This document shows positions 1-13,000 of a DNA stretch of 64,000 bases, piece by piece (the first letter of the stretch is position 1; the number at the start of each line of letters is the position of its first letter). The notes below the pieces were generated by a model. The model did no database searches and was not told the origin of the DNA. It saw only the letters and a program-made list of their open reading frames with translations. The position numbers and the translations under genes are program-made. Source of the stretch: Lottia gigantea (taxonomy: Eukaryota > Mollusca > Gastropoda > Lottiidae); NCBI RefSeq assembly GCF_000327385.1, contig NW_008708400.1, positions 982,803 through 1,046,802 on the forward strand, read 5' to 3'.

Positions 1-721
1 TTCATGTTATTATTCTATTTACTGCGCTCGCCATTTTATGATCGTTTTGCTCAGTAAGTATTAAGTTCAATCAAAGGGTGCATCAGTGTTCTTTTACATA
101 ATTATTCTCATTACAAATTTTTTTTTTATATCAGCCATTGTACACATGAATAACAACTATGTTTATCATGTGTGTCCAATGTGAGAAACATAGACATAGT
201 ACTGTCTGGTATGACGTAATTGCCGTAGAATATACTGTAGTAAAAGCATGCTTATTTTTATACACTAAAGAATCCCCTCCTCTCCCCCCAAAAGAAAAAC
301 GGTTTTTTATTCTTTATTTACAGGGCCAAGATCATCTTTTTATTGAAAATATTTGCTGATAATATCCCTGGAATATCTCTTCTCATTAGTAAGTATAGTT
401 CTACCTTCTTTTGTCTGCTACAAATTAGGCTATTGTAGAGAGACAATCCCAAAAAGTGTGTAAATTTCACTGGGATGGAAGCATTCACCATTTTTTTTTT
501 ATCAATTTAAAAGAAGAGCAAGTTTTTTTTTATTTTAGTTACCACAAATGAATTTGTGAGGCTATTTGATGGTAAAAATGACTAAAGATTTGTTTTTTTA
601 AAACTAATAATTTTTGTATTTTAGCTGTAATTTTTTTTTATTTTGTTTATTTTTTTCAGAACCATTTCTAGAATATCTTCCTGAATGGCAGAAATGTTAC
701 TTCTATATTTGGTCAACATGA
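1..721 (+). CDS. PEX16: Peroxisomal membrane protein PEX16, C-terminal three exons (partial)
   Basis: PEX16 is an integral peroxisomal membrane protein that helps recruit PEX3 and other membrane proteins during peroxisome formation. Three exons are visible: 1-53 (continues from upstream), 324-388 and 660-721, with stop TGA at 719-721. Donors are gtaagt at 54 and 389; acceptors are tttacag and ttttttcag. Phases fit (CA|G, A|AA), giving a continuous C-terminus of about 58 residues. It contains LLRSPFYDRF, then an AKIIFLLKIFADNIPG stretch, then YLPEWQKCYFYIW near the end. From memory of the family, vertebrate PEX16 ends with the same pattern (LLRSPFYDRF, then LADHVPG, then YLPTWQKIYFYSW), so this is a close match across all three exons. 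The rest of the gene lies to the left of the window. Its right-hand neighbour is convergent on the opposite strand. Identity is very likely; the call rests on recalled family sequence, not on a search. Confidence 0.9.
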
Positions 722-887
722 TTTTTTCAAGTCTTTGTTTTTATTTTTCTTGCCTTTCTGGCCACACCTCAGTACTTCTGATTACAAATATTGAGCTTAC
801 ATTTGATCAGATTTTTGTACTTCATAGTTAAACAGTTGAGTTACTGAAACTTTTTTCCTGTATTCATTTTGTGCAAATTATATAAGA

Positions 888-893
888 AATAAA
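888..893 (+). promoter_or_regulatory. Polyadenylation signal of PEX16
   Basis: A canonical AATAAA lies 167 bases after the PEX16 stop codon, in an AT-rich 3' UTR. It would give a short 3' UTR ending near 905-915. Inferred from position and motif only. Confidence 0.6.
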
Positions 894-1029
894 TTATGGC
901 TTTAGAAAATGGTATATTATTTTTTTAAACTTTGTAGTATATTCATTTTCACAACTCACAGTCTGAATGATCTTCATAATATAAAAAGTTAAAAGTAAAT
1001 TTATTAAAATGGTTCTTAGCTTAAGCAAT

Positions 1030-1690
1030 GATCATGTCTATGGGAATGATAATGAATGAGGATCCTATATAATGTCATGAATGATGATCAGATATCATGT
1101 AATGAGTTATGGTCTGATGTTATGTAATAAATGATTATCAGATATTATGTGATAAATGATGATCAGATATTATGTAAGAAATGATTATCTGATGTTATGT
1201 AATGAATGATTACCAGATATAAGGTAATAAATGATTATCAGATATGTAATGAATGATGATCAGATATTATGTAATTCTTTTCTGGTGTAATATAATGAAT
1301 GATTTTCAGATATAATGTAATGAATGATGATCATAAATAATGTAATGAATGATGATCATAAATAATGAATGATGATCAGATATCATGTAGTGAATAATGA
1401 CCAGATATAATTTAATGAAATGAAATGGTGATCAGATAAAATGTAATGAATGCGGATGATGCAATGTAATGAATAATAGTGCTATGTAATTTTTCATGCT
1501 GAAATACAAAGATAATGTTAAAATAGTGCTGTGAAATGAATCATGTTAAAGTGTGATGATTGATAATAGAATGTTATGAGAGATTATAAAATTTAATCAA
1601 TGACAATGAAATACAATGAATGATGAAAAAATGTAATGAATGAAATGTTATGCATGAGAATAAAATGAAATGTAATGAATGAAAAGCGAA
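1030..1690. repeat. Degenerate tandem repeat of about 25 bp between PEX16 and the ETS gene
   Basis: Words of the type aatgaatgatgatcagata and ttatgtaatgaatgatta recur about every 25 bases, with much drift and some missing units. The array fills most of the intergenic space between the two convergent genes. No gene is seen here; the short open stretch at 1711-1956 looks like chance. Confidence 0.75.
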
Positions 1691-2138
1691 GCCTTTGCAT
1701 TTTGTAATTTTTGAGGCCTGCTGCGGCGCCAAATGATTGGAAGTATCCTTTATGTATCAATGATCAAATAAATTTCAAATGTGCTGGCATGTTATTCCAG
1801 ATGTTACGTTGTATTTTTGTTTCTTTGTTATTATATTTCTTATGTTATGTTTCCCATGTTATATGTCATATTACTCCAGACTTAGTCCAAATCCTGTGTA
1901 ATATATTATTTGTAAATAAATCAATATACACAGTAGGTTATTTCTATATTTCATAAGCTAGTTTGGTTTAAGTGACTGGCCATAAGCTGTCTTAACTTAT
2001 CTGTTCCAAGACGCCTTCATCCGATGCATGGCGGATACTCAAAATAACAGCAGTTTTGGGCGCAAAAAAATGGAAAATATGTTTTTAATGGGTCAGAGTC
2101 GCCACCTACCTTGACCGATCGTGCTTTAGTCTCACGAA

Positions 2139-2260
2139 CGGGAATGTTCTAGCTAAGCTAATCACTGATAGTGTTCACAGCTCACTGTCAAAAAACATAA
2201 GATGTCAGACGACTCTTCTTTTCTTGAGATTTAGTTATATAGAAAAGACATTTACAGAAC
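2139..2260 (+). repeat. Dispersed repeat, copy A (related copy at 54957-55085)
   Basis: The sequence around ctagctaagctaatcac, followed by a cacagctcac word and then tttcttgaga...agaaaagaca, matches 54957-55085 in order and spacing (ttagctaagctaatcaa, cacagctcac, tttcttgaga, agaaaagaca). This is an interspersed repeat of unknown class, about 120 bases, moderately diverged. No coding potential is seen. Confidence 0.55.
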
Positions 2261-2423
2261 AATAGTTTGAGGTATATTTGAAGAGATTATGCGATTTTTG
2301 TGCATGGCGTACAATGGTCTTTAAACAGACTTCATATATCAAGTTAAAGATTTTATCTAACAGTTGGAGTTAAATAGCTGAAGTGCATAATTGAAAGAAA
2401 AGTTAATTCAAAACAATTTCAAT

Positions 2424-2429
2424 TTTATT
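2424..2429 (-). promoter_or_regulatory. Candidate distal polyadenylation signal of the ETS gene
   Basis: AATAAA on the minus strand, about 1.17 kb past the stop codon of the ETS gene. A second AATAAA lies at 3062-3067 and would give a 3' UTR of about 530 bases. Either or both could be used; transcript ends cannot be decided from sequence. The stretch 2430-3594 is therefore best read as 3' UTR without other features. Confidence 0.4.
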
Positions 2430-3594
2430 CAACCAAAATACTTCAACAAGATTTTACAAACATCAACAAAATATATTCTGTATAATAACAATTTTTAATA
2501 TTAAAATAGCCCTTTCATTAACTTTGTATCTTTTAAGATACATAAAGACACATTATTAAAGACACATTTTTAAAACACTTACACAATCTTAAAATGAATT
2601 CTGGTAATTATGAATGAAAATATGAATGGATTGGGTTTTTTTTACGGAGAACCCCTAAACCATATACACGTCTTACAAATACATTTGATTTGTAGACTGA
2701 TTTCGTGCGGAGAATCACAGAAAATTGGAAACATTGAAACATCTGAAGTTTAGCTAAGGTCTTTTCCAAAAACATACGCTTATTTTCTTTTTCCTTTTAT
2801 ATGTGTTTTAAATTATCTAAAATTAACTTCGAATGAGTCATTGCGGAATATCTATGAACGATATTTTCCAAACGCTATCCAAAGTTTTTCGGTTAATGAA
2901 ACAAAATGATGCTAGTTTAACAGTAAATGATTTAGTAATGTTAGTCCTTAAAATTTTCATTTAAAGGGATACTAGCTCTTAGGATGAACATAAAATTTTA
3001 ATTTTGCTTAAATTTGGATTCATCTCTTGCTCACTTTTTTAAAAAAAATTCTGAATATAGTTTTATTGTCGATTTTTCAAACTTGATAAAGTGTGGGATG
3101 CATTCTTATTTAACCAATGGTCAATATTAAACAGAAATATTAGCCACAGGACGAGTGTATTCTAAGACGTAGGATCCCTTTAAGGATAGTACATCAGAAT
3201 TCCGTCTACAATTAGATAAAAATGTATCTCTAGAAGTGACGACGATCAAAGTCTTGTTTGTTATCATAATTCCGCATTTCGTTACTTGTCTAGTAAGGTT
3301 TACTTTTGTTGAAAATGTACCTTAAACATCGCTTGACTTACAGAAACACAGTGCTTTATCAACATTTACTTTGCGACATAAAGGCAAAAAGAGATTTATA
3401 TTTGAAATAATGCCATTGGGGAACTAAACCAATAGTGTGACACATATCCCTTTCAAAGATTGGGTCAAGTATCCTGTGCCATTCAAGGAGAAAGAACAGA
3501 GCATCCATCCACTGTCAAACAAAACTGGTACACAAAGTGACATTACGTACATACACCACTAACAATACCAAAAACACAACGGAATTCAGCACAT

Positions 3595-4072
3595 TTAGCT
3601 CGATACTTCTATTTTTATTTCTTTTTCATGTTCAGGATCAACAAATTGAGCGACTAATGATGGATTGTCAACAGAATGAGGTTCCTGTGTATAAACATGA
3701 GTGTCACTTGGTTCTCTTTTTACGGACAAATCCTCGGGTTCATCTTGCTCAGGTTCTGCTTGTTTTCTCATATGATATCCAAAGGAATTCGATCTCATAT
3801 CAGCGAAACTGGAATGTAGACTTGATAATGGAGAATTATCAAATATCCTTGACAGTGGTGAACTATCTGATAAACGGCTTAAAGGACTATTTGGAACGGA
3901 TTGATCAGAACGATCCTTGGATGGCGACTGATCCACAAGCAATCGTGGAATTGGAAATGGAATATTCAGTTTACTAAGATTATCATCTTGATTCAATGGA
4001 TTAAAACTAGGCTTAGGATGTGGTCGAGCTCCTCGCTGACCTTTTCGTATTGTGCTGGGATGCTGTAAAAAT
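3595..4072 (-). CDS. ETV6: ETS gene, coding exon 10: C-terminal tail
   Basis: Terminal exon, residues 356-514, acceptor aatttttcag. After the end of the ETS domain (KFLQHPS) it is low in order and rich in Ser, Pro and acidic residues. Three SPLS cores sit exactly nine residues apart (Ser 418, 427, 436), preceded by QSPS at 405; all are proline-directed Ser sites of the kind MAPK or CDK modify. [10 protein letters not shown] at 468 combines a CtBP-like PxDLS variant with a psi-K-x-E SUMO consensus (K474), and IKIE near the end (K509) is a second SUMO consensus. Function of these motifs is inferred. Confidence 0.9.
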
Positions 4073-7000
4073 CTGAAAAATTGAGAAAATATTCATTTGA
4101 AGTACGAAAATGAGACTCCATTCTTATATCTTTATCTTAGGCATAGATGTATAATAATAACTCGATCACTCTCTGTATGACGTAGTGTATAGAATGGTCC
4201 ATTCCATTCATGAGAAACAAAATGGCGGCTATAGAAGGGTTTTCTTCCATCTGAGGGCGTGCACAAAATTAATTAAACTCTACTGAAATGATAGATTTCA
4301 AAAATTCGTTTCCTTTGCATTTCAAAAACGATTCAAGTGGAAATACTTATTTTTACATGCAATTAGCGGCTGATTTTTAGTCAGAAAATGTCTTGTCTCG
4401 GGTATCAGATCGCTTGAAATATTATAGTTGAGCCCCTCCTTGACAACATTTGGACCCCCCGTTGGACCAGGGACTAGTTACGGGCCTGGGGAGAATCTCG
4501 AACCCCAGGAGAACCTCGCCCTTATAATTTTCAAGAATAAGCTCTAAGCTCCATTTGCAGTGATCTGAGACAAGGGAGGGGGTGCTTCCCCCCATAATGA
4601 TATAGTTATCCCTTTAATAATCCCAGACAAAGTACCATGTTTTTTTTTCATTCCGAAACAAAGTAGCCTAGGCCTACAACGATGCCCCAATATACCTAAG
4701 CAATAAAAGACAGCGTAACATGATGCCCAAATATTCCATAAAAAGTACGATGATGCCTTTGAATCCCTTCACGATCAAAGGTATGGTTTAAGACAGTTCT
4801 GCCAAACAATTTCTTTAGGCCTACTTACTTATAAGTCAATCTTTTCCCAGGAACTTTTCTAATTATATTCATTTTATAATAGTATCTTAAGGCACGAGAC
4901 AGTTTTTCATACGTCATATTAGTTCTATTTTTCTGATGGCCCCACAATTCAGCAAGTCCAGTTGGGTTTACGATACGGAAAACTAATTCATTAGTGTTTT
5001 CCCAGCAGACAAGATGTTTATATTTACTATCTACCAGAAGTTGATGGATGAATTCCCATAATAAACGACAATCTGCAAAATAAATAATTTTTTGGGGGGT
5101 AAAATGTTGCGTGCTTTAAAAGTAGTAAGTTTGGGGAAGTCCTCTTGGCTGTCAGACACAGTTATAAAAGTAGTGGTCGCTATGAATCAGTTTGAACTGC
5201 TCAAAAAGATAGAAATGAAGCACAAGCATTGCCATTACTGCAATGTGACGATTTTTTTCCCGACCAGACTTGTGTTATTCCTGCCTTTATAGGGATTCTA
5301 CATCTACATTCGTCCTACAGCTTCAATTTGTGTATTTTTCAATAGGACTAAATTTTGAGTTTGAAAAAACTCTGTGAATCGGCTTTCTAAGGCGAAAAAG
5401 GCGTCTAGGTAATCCAAGTTGTTTTTATCCTAAGTTAATCTGATTTGATTACGCCTGACAAACATTTATCCTGTATCAAATCGAAATCAATTATGGCAAA
5501 CAATGCAATTATCCTAGTACGGAGCCCCTAAGGCGCAATTGTAAACATATTTATTTATTATTTCGTTTAAACGAAATAATAAATAAATGTGTTTACAATT
5601 GCGCCTTAGGGGCTCCGTATCCTAGCACCTAATCAAATCGGTACGATAATCGAGCAAATTGATTCTGAGGCGTCGTTATGGCCTACTCTGATAACTTCCG
5701 CTTTAGTAATGGCGTCTCAAATGTTTACTCCGTTTCTAAGGTAGAAATAAATGGGTTGAAATCCTTTAATGTACTATTTTGACCTGTCATCTATACATAC
5801 AAAATATTATGACAGTTTGTCATTACGACACGTCAGTCGAGATGTATACTCAAGGCAATAAGGGCATAAAATTTTAACATTTACTTATTCTTTTTGGGGT
5901 GAGGTAGGGTGGTTTAGCTGGTTAGCTGTTTTGTGACGTCATATTGATTATGGAAATCGAATCAGATTTAACAGCGTAAAAATCCTCAGGTCACCCGACG
6001 ATATGAAACATGCTTAGCAGACTCTTTCAATAATAACCTTATTTAATGGATTTATCGAATGATACAGGGATTATATCGTATAGTTGTGACACCAGGTTAG
6101 TCAACTGAGTAATCTATACTCTTATTCGCCAACTTTGAGCGAAAATTAAAAATTAATTTGGTCCATAGAGGTAGCCTAGTACCCTTTTCAGCTTCCTTGC
6201 TTTGTGCGACAAAAATCGTGCACTAATATAAATATATACACAATACCTCTGGGCGCCGAGGATGGCACAGTGACAAGGTCGTTAGTTTCCGTATGTTGTG
6301 ACGCACATGTCGCCCGTAGATTGCCATGGAAATGACAAAAACTCCGCCAATGTGGTGTTGGAGAATGGAAAACGATCACATGAATACATAAAAAGATGAC
6401 ATTTTGGCAGTCTTTGATAATTGAACACTTGGTAAGTTTTTCTTATCATTACGGTAGCTGTAAAATGCAATGTAAAGAGTCTTTTACGCCGTTTTTTTTA
6501 CCTGGCTCGGATTTCTTTAGTAAACCAGCTGCTTTCAATCTCATAGATTCATCATAATAATTATTTACTGGATAATCAAATCTTTCTATTCTGTTTCCAG
6601 GAACTCCTTCCTGCATATCTATTTCCGTGTCTGCAAATAAATTATATAATTTGTGATAACAAGGCACATCTTTCCAGTATTCGTAATTTGGATATTATTT
6701 AAGCCCACGACCCCAATTTTAGCGGCAAATGTGAATTTCACCGAGAGGTGCAGTAAGTATCTTTTGCAATGTAACCTTAAATTTCAATCAGTTACGCTTA
6801 TGACAGATTTCATAGAAATATTTAAAGAACAAAATGTTGTATGCTAATGGCGACTTCTGAGTTGGAATTTTCCACGAACTTTCTATTACGTCGTGTGAAA
6901 TTAATGACAACAATTCCAACCTGACGAAAATTGTTATCGGGAAACTCGATGTTGTAGTTAGAATTGAGTTACATATGAGGGTTATTTTCATGTGCAAGAA

Positions 7001-10000
7001 ATCGAGCTCGTCTGGTCTGTGGAGTTGACACACTCGGTTAGAGGTTTATAACTATATGACGTACCGTCTAATGTAGAATCGTTCTCTGACGGAGCACTCT
7101 CTGTATCAGTACTGGTAGATGCTGGGCTTAAAACACCTGTAAACAATCAAATTCATATAATCTTTGTGTTCTTAATCAAATTAATCTTCACAATGATACA
7201 ATATCACTTACTACTTAGCATTTCATCTATTTATCTATCCATCTATATGTTTATCCCTATTTTTCTTTTTTCATTTCATATCTGTGATAGTCATATTTTC
7301 AGTTTATAACGTTTTATTGTAGCAATCCTTTATCTCTTACAGCTTTTAAAATAATGTCAATCTAGTATATTACTATCAAATTAGTATTATGATTCTTCTG
7401 TCAAGTTGATGTTATAATGATATAACCTAGGTGGTGTTGTAATTATTACTACCAAGTGATGTTATAGGTGTTCTGAATTCACAATAAAGATGGTGTTATA
7501 ATTTTAATATCATAGTAATGATACAATTGTAACTCGTGGTATAATATTACTAAGGTATTGTTATAATTTTACTATCAAGAGTATGTTTTATTGATGCTAC
7601 CAAGGTTATGTTATAATTTTACTATCAAAGTGGTGTATGGTGTTATGGTTTTACTATCAAGGTGGCGTTATAATGTTTACTACCAAGGTGGTGTTTTTAC
7701 CAATGAGGTGATATTCATTTAACAATAAGTTGGTGTTCTTTTTTCACTATGAAGATGGTGTTAAAATTTAAAAAAACTAGCGTTATAAACCGCGTTTCCA
7801 CTGAGAATTGTAAAGTAAAACTAGCTCTAAGTTGGCTTAAAGCCAGCTTTCTTGTCGAACGCGTTGTGTTTACACTGAGTTTAATTGGTTCCCGAACGAC
7901 TTTAGTGTTATGATTTTACTATCAAAGATGGTGTTATGATTTTACTATCAAAGATGGTGTTATGATTTTACTATCAAAGATGGTGTCATTAAAGTAATTG
8001 ACTTCCAGAATATTCCTCTCTAAGGAATATACTTTGAAATATACAGACGCTTTAGAATTAAACGTTCTATTTACTTCCGCAAAAGGAAAAATCGATAAAG
8101 TTTATATCTATGTCTTTGTTCCAGATATTCAATATATAGCTCAGGGTTTGTGAAGATTGTGTATTAGGAAATATAGGCTAATAAATAATATCGATTGTTG
8201 TTTATCAAGTGAAGGCTACGTTACTAGATAGGAAATGATTCTTTATGTCACGTGGACCTAAGATATGTTCTAGGTCATAAATTATACTGACACAGGCGTG
8301 GAAAGCATGTGAGAAGAGGAAAGCATGTGAGAAGAGGAAAGCATGTGAGAAGAGGAAAGCATGTGGATATGATAGGAGGAATCGCCCCTTCTAGTCCACA
8401 AAATTCCACATGTAACTCATTTTCGTAAGTTTGACATTTCGAGATTAGCTCATTGTTGACCTCTATGCAGTGGCGGAGCCAGGTTGGCGTCCGAGAGGGG
8501 CGAAATATCTGAGATTGCCCCATTTGGCTCCGTCACCAATCTTTCAACGCATTTTAAAATGTTTTTCACCATGACTCTGAAAATCAGAAACAGAGTACGC
8601 CGCGTACCGTTGGTCGATTACGGTCAAAAGAATTTTTTCCACCGATCTAATTTATCATATGAACAAATTACATTAATTCCTTTAATCAATCACAATATTT
8701 GCGAAGAATAAAACAAGAGGTTGATATTACAGAAATGACATATATGGTAATAATTTGCGTATCAAACTAACCATGTGTAGAAATAGAATTAAAGCTATAT
8801 ATAGATCAGTGGAATAGACACGAGATGAAGATAATTTAAATGTCCATTTCTAATAGTCGTATACTCGTGTTTAAAATCGCGTGGAGAAAAGACACGTGAA
8901 GCTTGAAACACATGGAAGAATTCGATTGCCAGTATAACGTGTCACATGGCATTAGGAATTCTAAGACTAGATCGTGAACTACAATGACATGGCATGATGT
9001 TCAAGACTTGTTGTACTATTCTGACATCTTTAGAATGTGAGTTTCATTGCCAAGAAAGAAAATGATTGAAAAATAATAATTTTGTATTTTATGGAGATTT
9101 CTAAATGAAATACATTTTATTTTATTTCAATATTTTTTGAGTTTTTCGATCATACATGCCTTGAAGACTGTTAACTGTTACGTTTTTGATATTCAATATC
9201 CGGATTTGAGTTTTTCTTTAATTCAAATGCAGGTCATTAAATTAGCTTTATGAATATCTTCTGCTTGAAATATACAACCAATTACGTTATGATCGATTTG
9301 GCCAATATTATCGTCGACCTTGTCCGTCTGCCCTTTTACTTTGATCATTCGTGAGCGTTAAAGAGACTCCAACTTTAATCAGATTTTTACATAAATTAAT
9401 AAATACATTGGTGTATTATTTATAAGTAGAATAAGGGCCCTAAGAAACCAATAAGTTCGAGGTTCCAAATGGATTTTTTTTTGTATATTTTGGGGTTGTT
9501 GCGAGCATGCTACATAAGAATGGAAGGTATAAATTTCTAAAAAATTTGAGAAAGTAAAATTATCTCTGATGAATTGCTTATCAAACAAAGAAAACCGCAA
9601 AAAATACGAAAAGAATTATTTTATCTCGCATATCTTATTTCAGTGCGCACAGAACTCAAATTTTACAGCAAGTAAATAGTACTTACCGCTGGATGGTACG
9701 GTGGTTGAACTGTCAAGTTGTAAAGTAGGAACGGGTGATGTTTGTGGATGTGGTAATATAGGTGGATAGGATGAGGTCGTTCTGGGAGTTGGATATGTGG
9801 ATTGGGCCGCGTTTATCAATACTAAACTATTTGGGCTTGTTTCAGTATAACCTACAAAAAGAAAAAATATCAAAAAATAAGGAAATCACGAGTATATGAC
9901 TCTGTTTTGAGGGCAAACTTATAATTTACAAAGGGTGAAACGTTATTTCCTGAAACTAACTTGATTATGATTCAATTGTTTTATTCATAACTATGCAACA

Positions 10001-13000
10001 CTGTTTATTCAAATTTAGTTGGAAACTGTATAATCAAAACGATATTTCAAAAGTATTTATAAAAGTCATTTGAAAAATGCTAAGTTACCTATTATGTAAA
10101 ATTATCAGAAATATTACAACAAAAACTGTACTTGATTCGATAATTACGATATAAATAAGTAGTCTTAAAATACGATTTAAGAGAACAATATCTGGCACAA
10201 ATTGCGAAATAAAAAAAAGATCCATCATTAAATTAATGAGAAATATTATATAAAGTCTGATATCCTTTAATCACGAAACGGTGTAAAGGAATTAATACCT
10301 ACGATGAGAACTATGAGGTGAAATAGAATAATGGAATTACTTCCTACGTTGAGGAGTGTGAAATGAAATAGAATAAAGGAATTACTACCTACGTTAAGGA
10401 CTGTGAGGTGAAATAGAATAAAGAAATTACTACCTATGTTGAGGACTGTGAAGTGAAACAAAATAAAGGAATTACGACCTACTTTGAGGACTGTGAGGTG
10501 AAATAGAATAAAGGAATTACTACCTACTTTGAGAATAGTGAGATGAAATAGAACAAATAAATTACTACCTACGTTGAGGACTGTCAAGTGAAACAAAATA
10601 AAGGAATTACGACCTACGTTGAGGACTGTCAAGTGAAACAAAATAAAGGAATTACGACCTACTTTGAGGACTGTGAGGTGAAATAGAATAAAGGAATTAC
10701 TACCTACTTTGAGAATAGTGAGGTGAAATAGAACAAATAAATTACGACCTACGTTGAGGACTGTCAAGTGAAACAAAATAAAGGAATTACGACCTACTTT
10801 GAGGACTGTCAGGTGAAATAGAATAAAGGAATTACTACCTACATTGCGGACTGTCAGGTGAAATAGAATAAAGAAATTACTACCTACACTGAGGACTGTG
10901 AGGTGAAATAGAATAAAGGAATTACAACCTACATTGAGGACTGTGAGGTGAAATAGAATAAAGGAATTACAACCTACGTTGAGGACTGTTAGGTGAAATA
11001 GAATAAAGAAATTACAACCTACATTGAGGACTGTGAGGTGAAATAGAATAAGGGAATTACTACCTACGTTGAGGACTGTGAGGTGAAATAGAATAAAGGA
11101 ATTACTACCTACGTTGAGGACTGTGAGGTGAAATAGAATAAAGGAATTACAACCTACATTGAGGACTGTGAGGTGAAATAGAATAAGGGAATTACTACCT
11201 ACATTGAGGACTGTGAGGTGAAATAGAATAAAGGAATTACTACCTACATTGAGGACTGTGAGGTGAAATAGAATAAAGAAATTGCTACCTACGTTGAGGA
11301 CTGTGAGGTGAAATAACATAAAGGAATTACAACCTGCCTTGAGGAATGTTGGGTGTAAAGTGGAGCAAAGTATGATCACAACCTACGTTGAGACTTGAGG
11401 GGTGAAAAAGAATAAAGGAAATACTGCCTAACCTGAAATCGTAGGGTGAAATAGAATAAAGGAATTACTACCTACACTGGAACCTGAGGGTGAAATAGAA
11501 TGAAGGATTTAAAACCTACCCTGAGGACTGTGAGATGAACTGGATGTGTAATTTGTGTTTGGTTGAAGGCGAAGTGGATAAGGCGTCACAGGATACATAG
11601 GCACTGAAATAGAAAAAAAAATAACTGCAGTCATATACGTATCCTGATATCAAAGCTAGACAAGTTTGGGTTTTTTTGTCGTCACAATGTTAAAAAAAAT
11701 CACTAAAAAATTTAATTTTCTTTTCCCGAAAACACAAACCTGTAATTGAAATCAATAGAAATTTTTAATTTTTTATAAAATTACAGGTTGAAATATTTTT
11801 GATAATATAAGATTTGAACGAGGAGGAGCACATATAACAAAACACAAGACAATATTATGGAATATAACACACTTCTTTGATCAGGTTAGGCACAAAACGT
11901 TTCAACACAATATAAACGTGTCGTCATCAGATGCCATCAGATGTGTTGAAACGTTATGTGCCCAACCATATTAAAAAAGTGTGTTATATTCCATAATATT
12001 GTCTTGTGTTGTGTTATATGAAATATTTTGCATCGATTTTTTTTTCTTTATATGTAGTTCATCCTTGAGAATTTTTCGCCAATAAATTTTAATCATGAAA
12101 TATCTGTGACATGTTTAATGCATTATGTTTTTCAAATTAATTTTATATTGATAATTCTGAAAGATCTTTCTATGAAAAGAACTATACAATTTTACATGTA
12201 TAATTTCTCTCGTTTCAAGATATGGAGGACAATTATTGTATATACACCTAGGTGTGTCCAGTATACACGTGACAACCATCACGTGTCTTGTGGACAAGGT
12301 CGGGAAGTATGATACTGGAACCAAAATCTGGACATTGAGTTAGCAAGCATGTTTTTAACTCGCTAGGTCACCTCGGCTGCAGAATGTTACCAAGACGAAC
12401 GCTTTTACATAGATTTGATAATAATAGCCTTGTCAGGCAATAGACAATAAGACCATATTATTGTGACGTATACAGGAAGTTTATTGAGCTATAGAGAGGA
12501 AGGAATAGAGACACGAGATAATTATTGATGAACTTCCTGTTTTCATAGACACAGAAATAATAATCAGTTTCAATGAAAATTCTCACTCATTTCCTTGGAA
12601 ATCAGACAAGACAAACAGATCTGTGTGAATAACCACAAGTCCACATAAACATCTCTAATAGAACAATGACGGGACATTCACAATTCAACGGAAATTGTCG
12701 TCTAAAGAAATGTGTCACCAAAGAGATACATATAGAAATCAGTTCCAAAGTTTCAAAATAAAAATTCAGACCCCTAGACGCTTAAACAGCATGACAACTT
12801 AGACTGTCGTCACTTCCGTCGGTGCATTTTTATTTAATTGTAAATGTACAAAAAAGAATATTCTGTCAAAGTTAATTAAATCTTCTTACGAATTTTCCAG
12901 CATATCAAATCCGTTTTTAACTTAACAAATGCGCTAAAGGACACATGAATTCGAATTAACTGTATTTTACCTTATATGTTTTGAGGGATTTTTTTAACAA

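Noticed and set aside
1711-1956. 81-codon frame between PEX16 and the ETS gene
   Set aside because: No homology, follows a tandem repeat, AT-driven.
3537-3977. 146-codon plus-strand frame
   Set aside because: Antisense shadow of the last exon of the ETS gene.
10267-11379. 370-codon minus-strand frame of [13 protein letters not shown] repeats
   Set aside because: Produced by the 45-bp minisatellite, whose unit is a multiple of three; it lies in an intron and has no start or end of its own.
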